Shown: positions 1 through 8,651, counted from the stretch's first letter. The stretch: DNA of 38,781 nucleotides from Clostridium psychrophilum (GCF_018861705.1 NZ_JAHLEC010000030.1:1-38781); one strand, 5' to 3'. A program made the numbers and translations. The notes: generated by a model from the letters alone, not told the origin.

Positions 1-152
1 TATTGAAATTTTCATATTAATTTACAATATTTTCAAGAGGCATAGCCTAAAATTTGAAATAGCTTAACTCCTACCGGAGAAAATATAGCTTTTTGTGGCT
101 TAATCATATTAATAATAAAATATGACATTAGGTGATCTTTTATAAGCTTATT
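1..152. other. Leading non-coding stretch, no gene recognised
   Basis: No convincing gene is seen. Plus frame 2 is open from the window edge to a TAA at 65-67, so a C-terminal tail of an upstream gene is possible but the 21 codons are not recognisable. A small CTCC-TACC-GGAG hairpin lies near 68-79. I looked for cyclic-di-GMP, T-box and purine riboswitch signatures and found none. Confidence 0.3.
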
Positions 153-191
153 TTAATTAATATTATTATGGGGTATAATAATATTAATTAA
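153..191. promoter_or_regulatory. Perfect 17-bp inverted repeat upstream of the racemase gene
   Basis: Arms 153-169 and 175-191 are exact reverse complements around the loop GGGGT. It lies 67 bases before the racemase start. The stem is entirely A/T, so it could be an operator or a weak attenuator; there is no clear U-tract after it. Confidence 0.45.
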
Positions 192-258
192 TGACGAAAA
201 ATATAACAAGTAAGTATAGAATATATTTTAAATGCAAAATTTATTGAGGAGAATTGGT

Positions 259-1389
259 ATGACACAAAAGACTAATATGGTGACTAAAGAAAAGAGTAAC
301 TTAGATATTAAATATCCAATGCTTGAAATAAACTTAAAAAAAATACATGAAAATATAAAAACCATGGTAGATTTATGTGGAGTGGCAGGCATAAGTATTG
401 CGGGAGTAGTTAAGGGTTTTAATGCAATACCAGAAGTCACAAAACAGTTTGTAGATGCAGGATGTAAATATATAGCAAGTTCAAGACTTGACCAAATAAT
501 AAAGCTAAAGAAATATGGAATAGAGAAACCTTTTATGATGATTAGGATTCCAATGTTTAGTGAAATAAAAGAATTAGTAAAGTATGCGTCAGTTAGTCTT
601 AATTCTGAAATGGAAACACTTAATATGATACAAAGAGAATGTGAATTACAAGGTAAAAGTCACAAGGCGATTTTAATGTTTGATCTTGGAGATTTAAGAG
701 AAGGTGTTTTTAATCAGGAAGAATTCATAAACTTAGCAGAACATGTAGAAAATCATCTTGAAAATGTTGAGTTATATGGAGTAGGTACAAATTTGGGATG
801 CTATGGATCAATAATGCCTACTGAAAAAAATTTGGGAAGATTATGTACAATTGCAGAAATAATTGAAAGCAAAATAAATAGGAGACTAGAAATAATTTCT
901 GGTGGTGCGACAAGCTCATTACCCCTATTAATAGATGGAAAAATGCCTAGCAGAGTAAATAACTTGAGGTTAGGTGAAGGAATACTATTAGCTGAGGATT
1001 TAGAAAAATTTTGGGGATATAGTATGAAACATATGCATAAAGACACTTTTGTGCTAAAAGCTCAAGTTGTGGAAGTGAAAAATAAACCAACATACCCGGT
1101 AGGAAATATATTTATCGATGCGTTTGGGACTAAACCAACCTACGAGGATAGGGGTATTAGAAAAAGGGCATTACTTGCAGTAGGAAAACAAGATTTTGGG
1201 TTACATGACAAGTTAATTCCACAAAAACAAGGAGTTAAAATTGTAGGAAGTAGTTCTGATCATTTGATTGTGGATATTGAAGATTGCAATGTTGAAACTA
1301 AATTAGGGGATATACTTAAATTTTCAATGTATTATCCACCAATGATGTACTTAAGTGAAAATGAAGGTATACCAAAGATATTTATATAA
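259..1389 (+). CDS. Ornithine/alanine-racemase family PLP enzyme
   Basis: This 376-residue protein belongs to the alanine-racemase-fold, fold-type III PLP enzymes and most resembles the ornithine racemase (Orr) subfamily. The likely PLP lysine lies in VVKGFNA (about residues 51-57), and the glycine-rich EIISGGATSSLP and NLRLGEGILL segments fit the phosphate-binding side of the barrel. Known Orr enzymes interconvert L- and D-ornithine for oxidative ornithine fermentation through OraSE and Ord. None of those partners is in view, so the substrate is inferred. I chose ATG 259 because GAGGAG at 246-251 is well spaced for it; an in-frame ATG at 232 has no such site. Alanine racemase proper is less likely because the sequence ends in the PPMMYLSENEG tail typical of the Orr-like branch. 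Confidence 0.75.
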   Translation: MTQKTNMVTKEKSNLDIKYPMLEINLKKIHENIKTMVDLCGVAGISIAGVVKGFNAIPEVTKQFVDAGCKYIASSRLDQIIKLKKYGIEKPFMMIRIPMFSEIKELVKYASVSLNSEMETLNMIQRECELQGKSHKAILMFDLGDLREGVFNQEEFINLAEHVENHLENVELYGVGTNLGCYGSIMPTEKNLGRLCTIAEIIESKINRRLEIISGGATSSLPLLIDGKMPSRVNNLRLGEGILLAEDLEKFWGYSMKHMHKDTFVLKAQVVEVKNKPTYPVGNIFIDAFGTKPTYEDRGIRKRALLAVGKQDFGLHDKLIPQKQGVKIVGSSSDHLIVDIEDCNVETKLGDILKFSMYYPPMMYLSENEGIPKIFI

Positions 1390-1504
1390 GGTATTTTTAA
1401 AAAATTAAATGATGAAAATGTAGGCAAGAACTTCGTGTCATTGCTGTTGGTAAAATTATTATAAATAGCACAGATGATATACAGAGTACACTTATGTAAT
1501 GTAA

Positions 1505-1606
1505 GTTAGAACTTTTAGGGCTGATATAATATTGCTTGATGATAATTTTTCTACTATTGTGGACACAATAAAAGATGGTAGAAGAATTAATGTGTTTAGT
1601 GTTTAA
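1505..1606 (+). pseudogene. Remnant of a P-type cation ATPase
   Basis: One frame between stops reads ADIILLDDNFSTIVDTIKDG followed by RRIN. This matches the conserved stretch just after the hinge motif of P2-type cation ATPases (A-D-x-x-L-x-D-D-N-F-x-x-I-V-x-x-x-x-x-G-R). An upstream piece, NSTDDIQS near 1460-1485 in another frame, could be the decayed GTDVA region. Nothing else of the roughly 900-residue protein survives. The fragment is followed by a short TTTAAG tandem repeat (about 1602-1622). Confidence 0.6.
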
Positions 1607-1673
1607 GTTTAAGTTTAAGTTTTTAATAAAAAGACGAAATATTAAAGAGAGTCAAACTGGGGGGAATTATTTT

Positions 1674-2084
1674 ATGCAAACAAGAGCAATATTTGGTTTT
1701 TTAGGTTTTATAGCAGTTATTAGTTTTGGTATAGCAATTGCAAATTACTTTGTAAAATATATTAATAAAAGGTATATTAGTAAGTTAGGGAAGGAAAAAC
1801 AAGAAATAGTTGTGTTGTATAGAAAAATAATGAAGATAATTATTAAAAATCATAAACTAGCGGGAACCGTAGCTATTTTTGCGGTGCTGGCGCATTTTAT
1901 AATTGCATTCACTTCAATCCGAACTAGTATAACTGGTATAATTGCTGCATTATTTATGCTTACCATATTCTTTTTAGGTGTTTACGGAGCATTTATTAAT
2001 AAAAAGCATAAAGGTATGTGGCTTAAAATACACAGGGGTATGGCATTTGTTTTATTAATAGCTATAGTAATTCATATAATATAA
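1674..2084 (+). CDS. Small membrane protein with two bis-histidine helices (cytochrome b-like)
   Basis: This 136-residue protein has four predicted membrane helices (about residues 5-28, 60-80, 85-106, 119-136). Helix 2 carries H60 and H74, and helix 4 carries H120 and H134, both pairs 14 residues apart. This is the spacing by which cytochrome b and ferric-reductase-type proteins hold two stacked haems, so a di-haem membrane electron carrier is a reasonable inference, though I cannot name a family. I chose ATG 1674 because a strong GGGGGG site lies at about 1659-1664. The longer frame from 1575 runs through the ATPase remnant and repeat and lacks a ribosome site. The next gene follows after 48 bases in the same direction. 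Confidence 0.7.
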   Translation: MQTRAIFGFLGFIAVISFGIAIANYFVKYINKRYISKLGKEKQEIVVLYRKIMKIIIKNHKLAGTVAIFAVLAHFIIAFTSIRTSITGIIAALFMLTIFFLGVYGAFINKKHKGMWLKIHRGMAFVLLIAIVIHII

Positions 2085-2132
2085 AAAATAAACATGGTAT
2101 CGAAATAAAACATTACTAAGGAGGATATAAGT

Positions 2133-3296
2133 TTGAGAAACAAGATAGATAGAGTATACCTTAAGTATGTATTATATATAGTTTTGGCAATGACATTGAT
2201 TTTTATAAGCTATAATGTAGTTTTCAATTTTAAAATATTGTTTAGTAACATAGTTGGTATAATAAAAGCATCACTTTCAATTATTTCACCCCTAATTGTA
2301 GGGTGTATAATTGCTTATCTACTATATCCGTTATCAAAGTTTATAAACAAATTTTTGGAAAAGCGTCTAAAACTAAAATATAATACACATTTAATCAGTA
2401 TTTTACTAACATATTTAGTGGTAATTTTATTGTTTATTATACTTGTTTATAGTATTTATGCAATGATTGGTGGACAAATTAGTAGCAATCAAACATTAAC
2501 AGTTATGTTTGCAACTATTGGTGACTATATAAAACGATATAATGAGCTTTTTGATTTTATTAACAGCAAGATTACTGAAAGTGGATTATCTATTGATATA
2601 AAGGGGTATTTATCACAAGCTATAAAACAAGTTTATTCCTATTTATCGGTTTCTATAAACGGAATTGTTAGTTTATTTGCAGGTATAGGTAACATACTTA
2701 TAAATAGCTTTATAGGATTGTTTATTTCATTTTACTTATTAAAGGACTATGAGTTTTTTAAAAATCTATATTTAAATTCAGTTAGTTTTATAATGAAAGA
2801 AAGTAAATATAGGAGACTTAATAAAACAATATTTGAAGTTAATGGTATTATGTCTAGTTTTATAAGAGGGCAACTACTTGATGGTTTAATAGTAGGTTTA
2901 ATTAGCAGTATTGGATTGTCTATTATAGGTCTTGATTTTGCTTTTCTTATAGGTTTAACTGCCGGTATATCTAATATTATACCCTATGTTGGTCCACTAA
3001 TTGGTTGTATTCCAGCCGTTATTATTGGCCTTCTTAGCCCTAATCCTATTATGGCTCTTTGGGCAGTACTTCTATTGCTTGCGGTTCAGCAACTTGATAG
3101 TGCAGTTATATCACCAAAGATTGTAGGAGATAGTATGGGACTTCATCCAATATTTGTGATTATGGCGATAACAATAGGTGGCTCACTAGCAGGGATACTT
3201 GGAATGCTGTTATCAGTACCTATTGCTGGTATAATAAAACTCTTTTTAATTAAAATTATAACAAGACGTAAAGAGAATGCTAGTAGTGAAAATTAA
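2133..3296 (+). CDS. AI-2E family transporter (UPF0118 membrane protein)
   Basis: This 387-residue polytopic membrane protein belongs to the AI-2E transporter family (YtvI/YdbI/PerM-like). Members have seven or eight membrane helices and a variable soluble loop; some have been reported as autoinducer-2 or Na+/H+ transporters, so the substrate here is unknown. Family marks are the C-terminal block GLTAGISNIIPYVGPLIGCIP (about residues 276-296), followed by a conserved LLAVQQLDSAVISPKIVGDS stretch and HPIFVIMAITIGG. The start is TTG 2133, set by the strong AAGGAGGAT at 2118-2126. It may be co-transcribed with the preceding bis-histidine protein. Confidence 0.88.
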   Translation: MRNKIDRVYLKYVLYIVLAMTLIFISYNVVFNFKILFSNIVGIIKASLSIISPLIVGCIIAYLLYPLSKFINKFLEKRLKLKYNTHLISILLTYLVVILLFIILVYSIYAMIGGQISSNQTLTVMFATIGDYIKRYNELFDFINSKITESGLSIDIKGYLSQAIKQVYSYLSVSINGIVSLFAGIGNILINSFIGLFISFYLLKDYEFFKNLYLNSVSFIMKESKYRRLNKTIFEVNGIMSSFIRGQLLDGLIVGLISSIGLSIIGLDFAFLIGLTAGISNIIPYVGPLIGCIPAVIIGLLSPNPIMALWAVLLLLAVQQLDSAVISPKIVGDSMGLHPIFVIMAITIGGSLAGILGMLLSVPIAGIIKLFLIKIITRRKENASSEN

Positions 3297-3502
3297 ACGC
3301 AAATGTTTATTATCGAATACCAATTAAAGTAATAGGTGTGTAAAAGTGTTGAAAAAATCATATCATATGTATAGATTTAATAAATAAAGAAGGAATATTT
3401 GAAAAGTTGTAGAATGATATACTGTAGTGCTTTATTTTAAGGCAATTGATTTATGAATTTATTAGAAAATAATTTGAATAGGAAAAATGCAAAGGAGAAA
3501 AT

Positions 3503-4255
3503 ATGGAAAAAGATAAGAGAATTGCAGTTTTGATTGATGCTGACAATGTATCTGATAAATATATAAAATATATAATTGATGAAATATCAAATCATGGAAC
3601 ACCTACATATAAAAGAATATATGGAGATTGGACCAAACCTCAACTAGCTTCATGGAAAAATGTGTTGCTTAATTATTCGATAAGTCCTATACAACAATAT
3701 AGTTATACAACAGGCAAGAATTCAACAGATGCGGCACTTATAATAGATGCTATGGATATACTTTATTCGGGTAATGTTGATGGATTTTGTATTGTGTCTA
3801 GTGATAGTGATTTTACTAAATTAGCGGCGCGTCTTCGCGAGGCAGGTATGTATGTTATTGGGATGGGAGAGAAGAAAACGCCTACACCATTTATAGCAGC
3901 GTGTGAGAAATTTAAATATCTTGAAGTATTAGCTTCTATGGCACCAAAGCATATTGAGACATCAAACATTAAAGGTGCGCAAACACAGGAAGAGCCTAAA
4001 AGTGGAATGATAAGTGCAGGTAAATTAGTGGAGGCTATTAAAACTATTATAACTGAAATATCAGATGAGGATGGTTGGGCATTCCTAGGGGAATTAGGTA
4101 GTACTCTCAATAAAAGATATCCTGATTTTGATACCAGAAATTATGGTTACACAAAACTTACACCTTTTGTAGCATCGCTCAATCAATTTGAGATTAGATC
4201 AACAAAAACTAGGAATCCTAGTATAACCCTTAAATACATTAGAAATAAAGAGTAA
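3503..4255 (+). CDS. NYN-domain (LabA/DUF88) protein with C-terminal OST-HTH/LOTUS domain
   Basis: This 250-residue protein joins two domains. Residues about 6-150 form a PIN-like NYN domain with the acidic motifs IDADNV (11-16), N-STDAALIIDAMD and SSDSDF, which normally bind the metal of a ribonuclease site. Residues about 173-245 form an OST-HTH (LOTUS) domain, a winged-helix fold linked to RNA binding. The family is widespread in bacteria and its targets are mostly undefined, so RNA processing is inferred from the fold. All acidic residues expected for catalysis appear present. AAAGGAG at about 3491-3497 supports ATG 3503. It stands alone, with a terminator hairpin downstream. Confidence 0.87.
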   Translation: MEKDKRIAVLIDADNVSDKYIKYIIDEISNHGTPTYKRIYGDWTKPQLASWKNVLLNYSISPIQQYSYTTGKNSTDAALIIDAMDILYSGNVDGFCIVSSDSDFTKLAARLREAGMYVIGMGEKKTPTPFIAACEKFKYLEVLASMAPKHIETSNIKGAQTQEEPKSGMISAGKLVEAIKTIITEISDEDGWAFLGELGSTLNKRYPDFDTRNYGYTKLTPFVASLNQFEIRSTKTRNPSITLKYIRNKE

Positions 4256-4288
4256 TATAACAAAATTAAAAAATAATATACCAAAATA

Positions 4289-4324
4289 AAAAGTCAATGA
4301 GATTAGAAATCTTATTGGCTTTTT
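4289..4324 (+). terminator. Rho-independent terminator after the NYN gene
   Basis: A 16-base arm beginning AAAAGTCAATGAGATT pairs with AATCTTATTGGCTTTT with two G-T wobbles, loop about four bases, and runs into T-rich sequence. It follows the NYN gene stop by about 30 bases. The rest of the gap up to hypF (4325-4575) is very AT-rich and I recognise nothing else in it. Confidence 0.75.
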
Positions 4325-4575
4325 ATAATCAAAAGATTACTGCTAAATATAAAAGATATAAAGAACATATAGGTATTAAATTAGCATAAAAATCATCTAC
4401 ACAGTCATTTAAATTTAACTACGACAAACAAATTATATTAAATAATATAAGAGAGAAAATTAAGATGAAGTAAATCTAAATTTTTTATTTTTGATTGTAT
4501 ACTTTGATATTTTATGTTAAATTATCGAATAAGAGTTAATTTTAGAGCTCAAAACATATAAGAAGGATGTGCATT

Positions 4576-6867
4576 GTGGACAAAAAAAGAATTTTTATTG
4601 TGGTTGAAGGAATAGTTCAAGGTGTAGGGTTCCGACCATTTGTGTATAATTTAGCAAAAGGCTTAGGGCTAAAGGGTTGGGTGAATAATAACTCTGAAGG
4701 AGTTTATATAGATATTGAGGGGTTGAAAAATGATATAGACACATTTTTGAAGTGTCTTGAAAATAATTCGCCACCTTTAGCTCGAATAGAAAAAACAACT
4801 GTAAAAGATCGACAAATATTAAATTATTATGATTTTGAAATCAGAGAGAGTAAACAAAATCTTGATAAAATAACTTTTATTTCGCCAGATATAGCTACTT
4901 GTAGTGAATGCGAGGAAGATATACTAAATTTGAACAATAGAAGGAAAGGTTATGCTTTTACTAATTGTACAAATTGTGGCCCAAGATTTTCTATAATTAA
5001 AGAATTACCTTATGATAGAGAGAAAACTACAATGAGTGAATTTGAAATGTGTAAGCAGTGTAATAGTGAATATTTAGATCCTACAAATAGGAGATTTCAT
5101 GCACAACCAAATGCTTGCAGGGAGTGTGGTCCTGAGCTTTGGATAGAAAATTTTAAAGGTGATAAATTAGAAATAGAAGATCCTATAAGTTTTGCACAAG
5201 ATATGCTTAGTAAGGGAAAGATATTTGCTATAAAAGGTATTGGAGGTTTTCATTTAGCAAGCGATGGTTTAAATGAAACTGCAGTGAGTAATTTAAGAAA
5301 ACGAAAAAGAAGACAATTTAAGCCATTTGCAGTTATGATGAATGATATAGAAACAGTGAAAAAGTATTGCATAGTAAGTAAGTTAGAAGAAAAAATATTA
5401 ACTGGAATAAAAAAGCCAATTGTTATTTTGGGTCAAAAGAAAAACTATGATTTACCACAAAACATTGCACCTAATCAGAGAACAATAGGAGTAATGCTCC
5501 CATATACACCTATACATATTTTATTGTTTTCTAAAAAAATTAAAGTTCTCGTTATGACGAGTGCTAACATTAACGGGTTACCTATAGAGTATAAAAATGA
5601 TTCTGCAAGAGATGGGTTATCAGATATTGTTGATTATTTTTTAATGCATAACCGTGAAATACATGTACCAGTTGATGATTCTGTATTAAAGGTTATAGAT
5701 GAAGAGCAAACAATCATAAGGAGGGCTCGAGGATTTGTACCTGAACCTTTTAAAGCAACTAATATTAGAAATATCTTAGCTTGTGGTCCAAATATGAAAA
5801 ATACATTTTGTATTGGTAAAGAAGGTTTCCTATTTTTAAGTCAATATAATGGTAACTTAGAAAATCTAGAAACTTATGATCATTATAAAAAAAACATTGA
5901 GCACTTTAAAAAAATATTTTCTTTTTCTCCCAAATTTATAGCATATGATATGCATCCAGGATATATGTCAACTAAGTATGCTTTAACATATAATTTGCCT
6001 AAAATTGCAGTTCAGCATCATCATGCACACATAGTTAGTAATATGTTTGAAAATAATTTAGATGAAAAAGTTATTGGAGTTTGTTTTGATGGAACTGGTT
6101 ATGGCACAGATTCAAAAATATGGGGAGGAGAATTTATGATTTGTGATCGCCTCGAATTTAAAAGGGTCGCTCATCTTGATTATATAAAAATGCCTGGAGG
6201 AGAAAAAGCTATTAAAGAGCCATGGAGAATGGCAGTTTCTTATCTTTATAAGTATTTAAGTGAAGAAAAAAGTAAAAAAGAAGTTAAGGATATACTTATT
6301 AAGTTATATGGAAACAAGGCTATTAATTTGATTAGTATTCTAAACTCTAACATTAATTGTATCGAGACTTCAAGTATGGGAAGACTTTTCGATGCTATGT
6401 CAAATATAATTGGAATTACAGATAAAGTTACATATGAAGGACAGGCATCCATTGAGCTTGAAGCTATATCGGAAATAAGTATTGAAGAATCGTATAATTA
6501 CAAAGTGATTAAACAAGATATGTATATTATAGAGCCTTATGAAATAATTTCTCAGGCAATAAAGGATAAAATAGAGGGTGTATCTGCTAAAATGATTGCG
6601 TCAAAATTTCAAAATACTGTTGTTAATTTAACTGTAAATATATGTGCGCATATCAGAGAGGATTCTGGTATAAACGAAGTAGTACTAAGCGGAGGAGTCT
6701 TTCAAAATTCTTTTTTACTTAAAAAAATAGGGCGTGATTTAAAGAATAATAGTTTTAAAGTTAATACTCATAAATATTTGCCAACTAATGATGGAGGGGT
6801 AGCGATTGGTCAGATAATCATAGCAAATGAAATAATTAAAAATAAGTTAAAAAATTCAAATAATTAA
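4576..6867 (+). CDS. hypF: Carbamoyltransferase HypF, [NiFe]-hydrogenase maturation
   Basis: HypF uses carbamoyl phosphate and ATP to make the carbamoyl group that becomes the cyanide ligands of the [NiFe] centre, passing it to the C-terminal cysteine of HypE. The 763 residues show the full set of domains: N-terminal acylphosphatase (VQGVGFR, residues 14-20), two zinc-finger-like pairs (CSECEED...CTNCGPRF and CKQCNSEY...CRECGPE, about 105-185), a YrdC-like domain (about 200-385) and a Kae1-like domain with the metal-binding HHHAH (about 480-485). Length matches the family. I prefer GTG 4576 over ATG 4567, because the AGAAGGA site at 4561-4567 touches the ATG but lies 8 bases from the GTG. A terminator separates it from hypCDE, so it is likely transcribed on its own. 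Confidence 0.95.
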   Translation: MDKKRIFIVVEGIVQGVGFRPFVYNLAKGLGLKGWVNNNSEGVYIDIEGLKNDIDTFLKCLENNSPPLARIEKTTVKDRQILNYYDFEIRESKQNLDKITFISPDIATCSECEEDILNLNNRRKGYAFTNCTNCGPRFSIIKELPYDREKTTMSEFEMCKQCNSEYLDPTNRRFHAQPNACRECGPELWIENFKGDKLEIEDPISFAQDMLSKGKIFAIKGIGGFHLASDGLNETAVSNLRKRKRRQFKPFAVMMNDIETVKKYCIVSKLEEKILTGIKKPIVILGQKKNYDLPQNIAPNQRTIGVMLPYTPIHILLFSKKIKVLVMTSANINGLPIEYKNDSARDGLSDIVDYFLMHNREIHVPVDDSVLKVIDEEQTIIRRARGFVPEPFKATNIRNILACGPNMKNTFCIGKEGFLFLSQYNGNLENLETYDHYKKNIEHFKKIFSFSPKFIAYDMHPGYMSTKYALTYNLPKIAVQHHHAHIVSNMFENNLDEKVIGVCFDGTGYGTDSKIWGGEFMICDRLEFKRVAHLDYIKMPGGEKAIKEPWRMAVSYLYKYLSEEKSKKEVKDILIKLYGNKAINLISILNSNINCIETSSMGRLFDAMSNIIGITDKVTYEGQASIELEAISEISIEESYNYKVIKQDMYIIEPYEIISQAIKDKIEGVSAKMIASKFQNTVVNLTVNICAHIREDSGINEVVLSGGVFQNSFLLKKIGRDLKNNSFKVNTHKYLPTNDGGVAIGQIIIANEIIKNKLKNSNN

Positions 6868-6908
6868 AGCACTTTTAGAAGTTAATAGAACGTAATAGAC
6901 TATATACT

Positions 6909-6939
6909 AAAAGACAGTAACTTGAAATTACTGTCTTTT
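6909..6939 (+). terminator. Terminator after hypF
   Basis: The arms AAAAGACAGTAA and TTACTGTCTTTT are exact reverse complements around a 7-base loop, followed after a few bases by GTTTTTTG. It lies about 40 bases past the hypF stop. Confidence 0.85.
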
Positions 6940-7044
6940 AGCGTTTTTTGTAAAAATACACTCTATTTTACTATAAAGCTACAATTAATTTGACAAAAAT
7001 CAAAGAAAATATGATTTTATTTAAAAAAGTATTTAATATTTTAA

Positions 7045-7293
7045 TTTCATAGGTATTTTTGCCTCTATACAGGTATTATGTTTTTAATACCGTATGTATT
7101 AGTTATATTAGGAGTGATTGTGGTAGAGGGAGTGTTATTACCAGCAGTTGATTTTCTTACATTTGCAGTATCTCCTGTTTTATTTATGTATGAAGTTAGT
7201 ATTTGGGTAATATATTTATATGAGAGAAGAAAAAGGAGGAGAGACAATGTGCCTAGCAATTCCAGGAAAGGTTTTAAAAATAGATGGAAATAA
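7045..7293 (+). pseudogene. tatC: C-terminal remnant of TatC (twin-arginine translocase)
   Basis: A short frame, open from a stop at 7042-7044 with the first ATG at 7078, resembles the last two membrane helices and tail of TatC. Marks are a helix VLVILGVIVV, the short loop with LLPAVDFLT, a helix ending in YEVSIWVIYL, and a basic tail ERRKRRRDN. In intact TatC proteins the same order appears (xTPPDxxSxxLxxIPxxxLYEISI followed by basic residues). No upstream TatC helices are seen, the expected TPPD is altered, and the frame runs 46 bases into hypC, so I read it as a decayed gene rather than a functional protein. It could instead be a small unrelated membrane peptide. Its basic-tail codons contain the ribosome site of hypC. 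Confidence 0.55.
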
Positions 7294-7471
7294 GGGAATA
7301 GTTGAGGTTGGAAACATGAAGAGAGAGGTATTTATGCATCTAGTGCCAGAAGCATGCGTTAACGAGTATGTACTTGTTCATGCAGGGTGTGCAATAAATA
7401 TGATAGATGAAGAAGAAGCAAAAATAACTATGAATATTTTTAAGGAGCTTTTAGATAATGAAGTTTGTTGA
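7247..7471 (+). CDS. hypC: Hydrogenase maturation chaperone HypC
   Basis: This 74-residue HypC/HupF protein begins with the diagnostic MCLAIPGKV. The cysteine after the initiator methionine binds iron and the HypD partner during assembly of the Fe(CN)2CO unit. AAGGAGGAGAG just upstream places the start at 7247, which also fits the invariant N terminus. Its end overlaps the start of hypD by 14 bases, so the two are translationally coupled. Confidence 0.96.
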   Translation: MCLAIPGKVLKIDGNKGIVEVGNMKREVFMHLVPEACVNEYVLVHAGCAINMIDEEEAKITMNIFKELLDNEVC

Positions 7472-8549
7472 TGAATTTAGAAATGATGAATATGCTAAGA
7501 AACTTGTTGAAAAGCTAAATAATATTCCTAGTAAAAAGATAAATATTATGGAAGTTTGTGGTACACATACTATGGCTATATTTAGATATGGTATTAGGGA
7601 TGTACTTCCTTCAAATATAAATCTGATATCAGGGCCAGGCTGTCCGGTGTGCGTTACACCTCAAAGCTATATTGATACAGCAATAACACTTTCAGAAAAA
7701 GAGAATGTAATTATTGCAACATTTGGAGATATGATGAGAGTTCCTGGGAAAAAAGGATCGTTAAGTAGGTCAAAGGCAGAGGGGGCGGATGTAAGAGTAG
7801 TTTATTCACCAATGGATTGTTTAAAAATGACATTACAAAACCCATCTAAAAAGATAGTGTTTTTGTCAGTAGGATTTGAAACTACGGCTCCTATGACTGC
7901 AGTTACTGCTATTGAAGCTAAAAAAAATGATTTGAAAAATTTGTTCTTCTTTACGGCCCACAAAACTGTTCCACCAGTTATGGAACCTCTAGTCCAAGAT
8001 AAAGAACTTAAAATAGATGGCTTTTTATTGCCAGGGCATGTCTGTGCAATTATCGGAACTAAACCATTTGAATTTTTAAGTGAAGGTTATAACATTCCTG
8101 GAGTAGTTACAGGGTTTGAACCTTTAGATATACTTCAAGGGTTAAACACATTAGTAAACTTAATAAGCAAAAATGATTATAAAATTGAGAATGAATATAA
8201 AAGAATAGTTAAAACTGAGGGTAATCTCATAGCTTTAGAATATTTAAAAAAAGCTTTTGATATTGTGGATAGTAGTTGGAGGGGACTAGGTAGAATATGT
8301 GGAAGTGGTCTGGAATTTAATAGTGAATATGAAGAATTTGATGCACTTAAGCATTTTAAAATAGATTATGAAGAATATGATGGTAGCCCTGGATGCAAAT
8401 GTGGAGAAATACTTAAAGGAAAAATTAAACCAACAGATTGTCCACTTTTCAAAAAATTCTGTACACCAGAAAATCCAGTTGGTTCATGCATGGTTTCATC
8501 AGAAGGTACTTGTGCTGCATATTATAGATACCACAAAGACACTAAATAA
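7458..8549 (+). CDS. hypD: Hydrogenase maturation scaffold HypD
   Basis: HypD is the iron-sulfur scaffold on which, with HypC, the Fe(CN)2CO group is built. The 363 residues show the expected marks: MEVCGTHT (about residues 32-39), GPGCPVCVTP (about 64-73), FFTAHKTVPP, and a cysteine-rich C-terminal third (CKCGEILKG, TDCPLFKKFC, GSCMVSSEGTC) that holds the [4Fe-4S] cluster. Length matches the family. It overlaps hypC and is followed by hypE after a 102-base gap containing a tandem duplication. Confidence 0.96.
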   Translation: MKFVDEFRNDEYAKKLVEKLNNIPSKKINIMEVCGTHTMAIFRYGIRDVLPSNINLISGPGCPVCVTPQSYIDTAITLSEKENVIIATFGDMMRVPGKKGSLSRSKAEGADVRVVYSPMDCLKMTLQNPSKKIVFLSVGFETTAPMTAVTAIEAKKNDLKNLFFFTAHKTVPPVMEPLVQDKELKIDGFLLPGHVCAIIGTKPFEFLSEGYNIPGVVTGFEPLDILQGLNTLVNLISKNDYKIENEYKRIVKTEGNLIALEYLKKAFDIVDSSWRGLGRICGSGLEFNSEYEEFDALKHFKIDYEEYDGSPGCKCGEILKGKIKPTDCPLFKKFCTPENPVGSCMVSSEGTCAAYYRYHKDTK

Positions 8550-8551
8550 CA

Positions 8552-8639
8552 GGAGGCGTAACAATTAGTAAGCGTTACGTGTTTTAAGGAATATAGGAAG
8601 CATAACAATTAATAATTGTTAGTACTTATAAGGAATATA
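8552..8639 (+). repeat. 44-base imperfect tandem duplication between hypD and hypE
   Basis: Copy one (8552-8595) and copy two (8596-8639) both start GGAGGC/GGAAGC, share TAACAATTA and end TAAGGAATATA; the next bases begin the working hypE site GGAGGG at 8640. Each copy contains an internal hairpin (CGTAAC...GTTACG in the first, AACAATTAATAATTGTT in the second). Each also carries a ribosome-site-like purine run, so the spacer seems to have grown by duplication of the hypE leader. Confidence 0.7.
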
Positions 8640-8651
8640 GGAGGGTTTAAA

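Noticed and set aside
1-258. Possible riboswitch upstream of the racemase
   Set aside because: I compared with cyclic-di-GMP, T-box and purine types and found no conserved core; only a short CTCC/GGAG hairpin and the A/T inverted repeat.
1575-1673. N-terminal extension of the bis-histidine protein
   Set aside because: This stretch lies in the ATPase remnant and a TTTAAG repeat, has no ribosome site, and the strong site at 1659-1664 fits ATG 1674.
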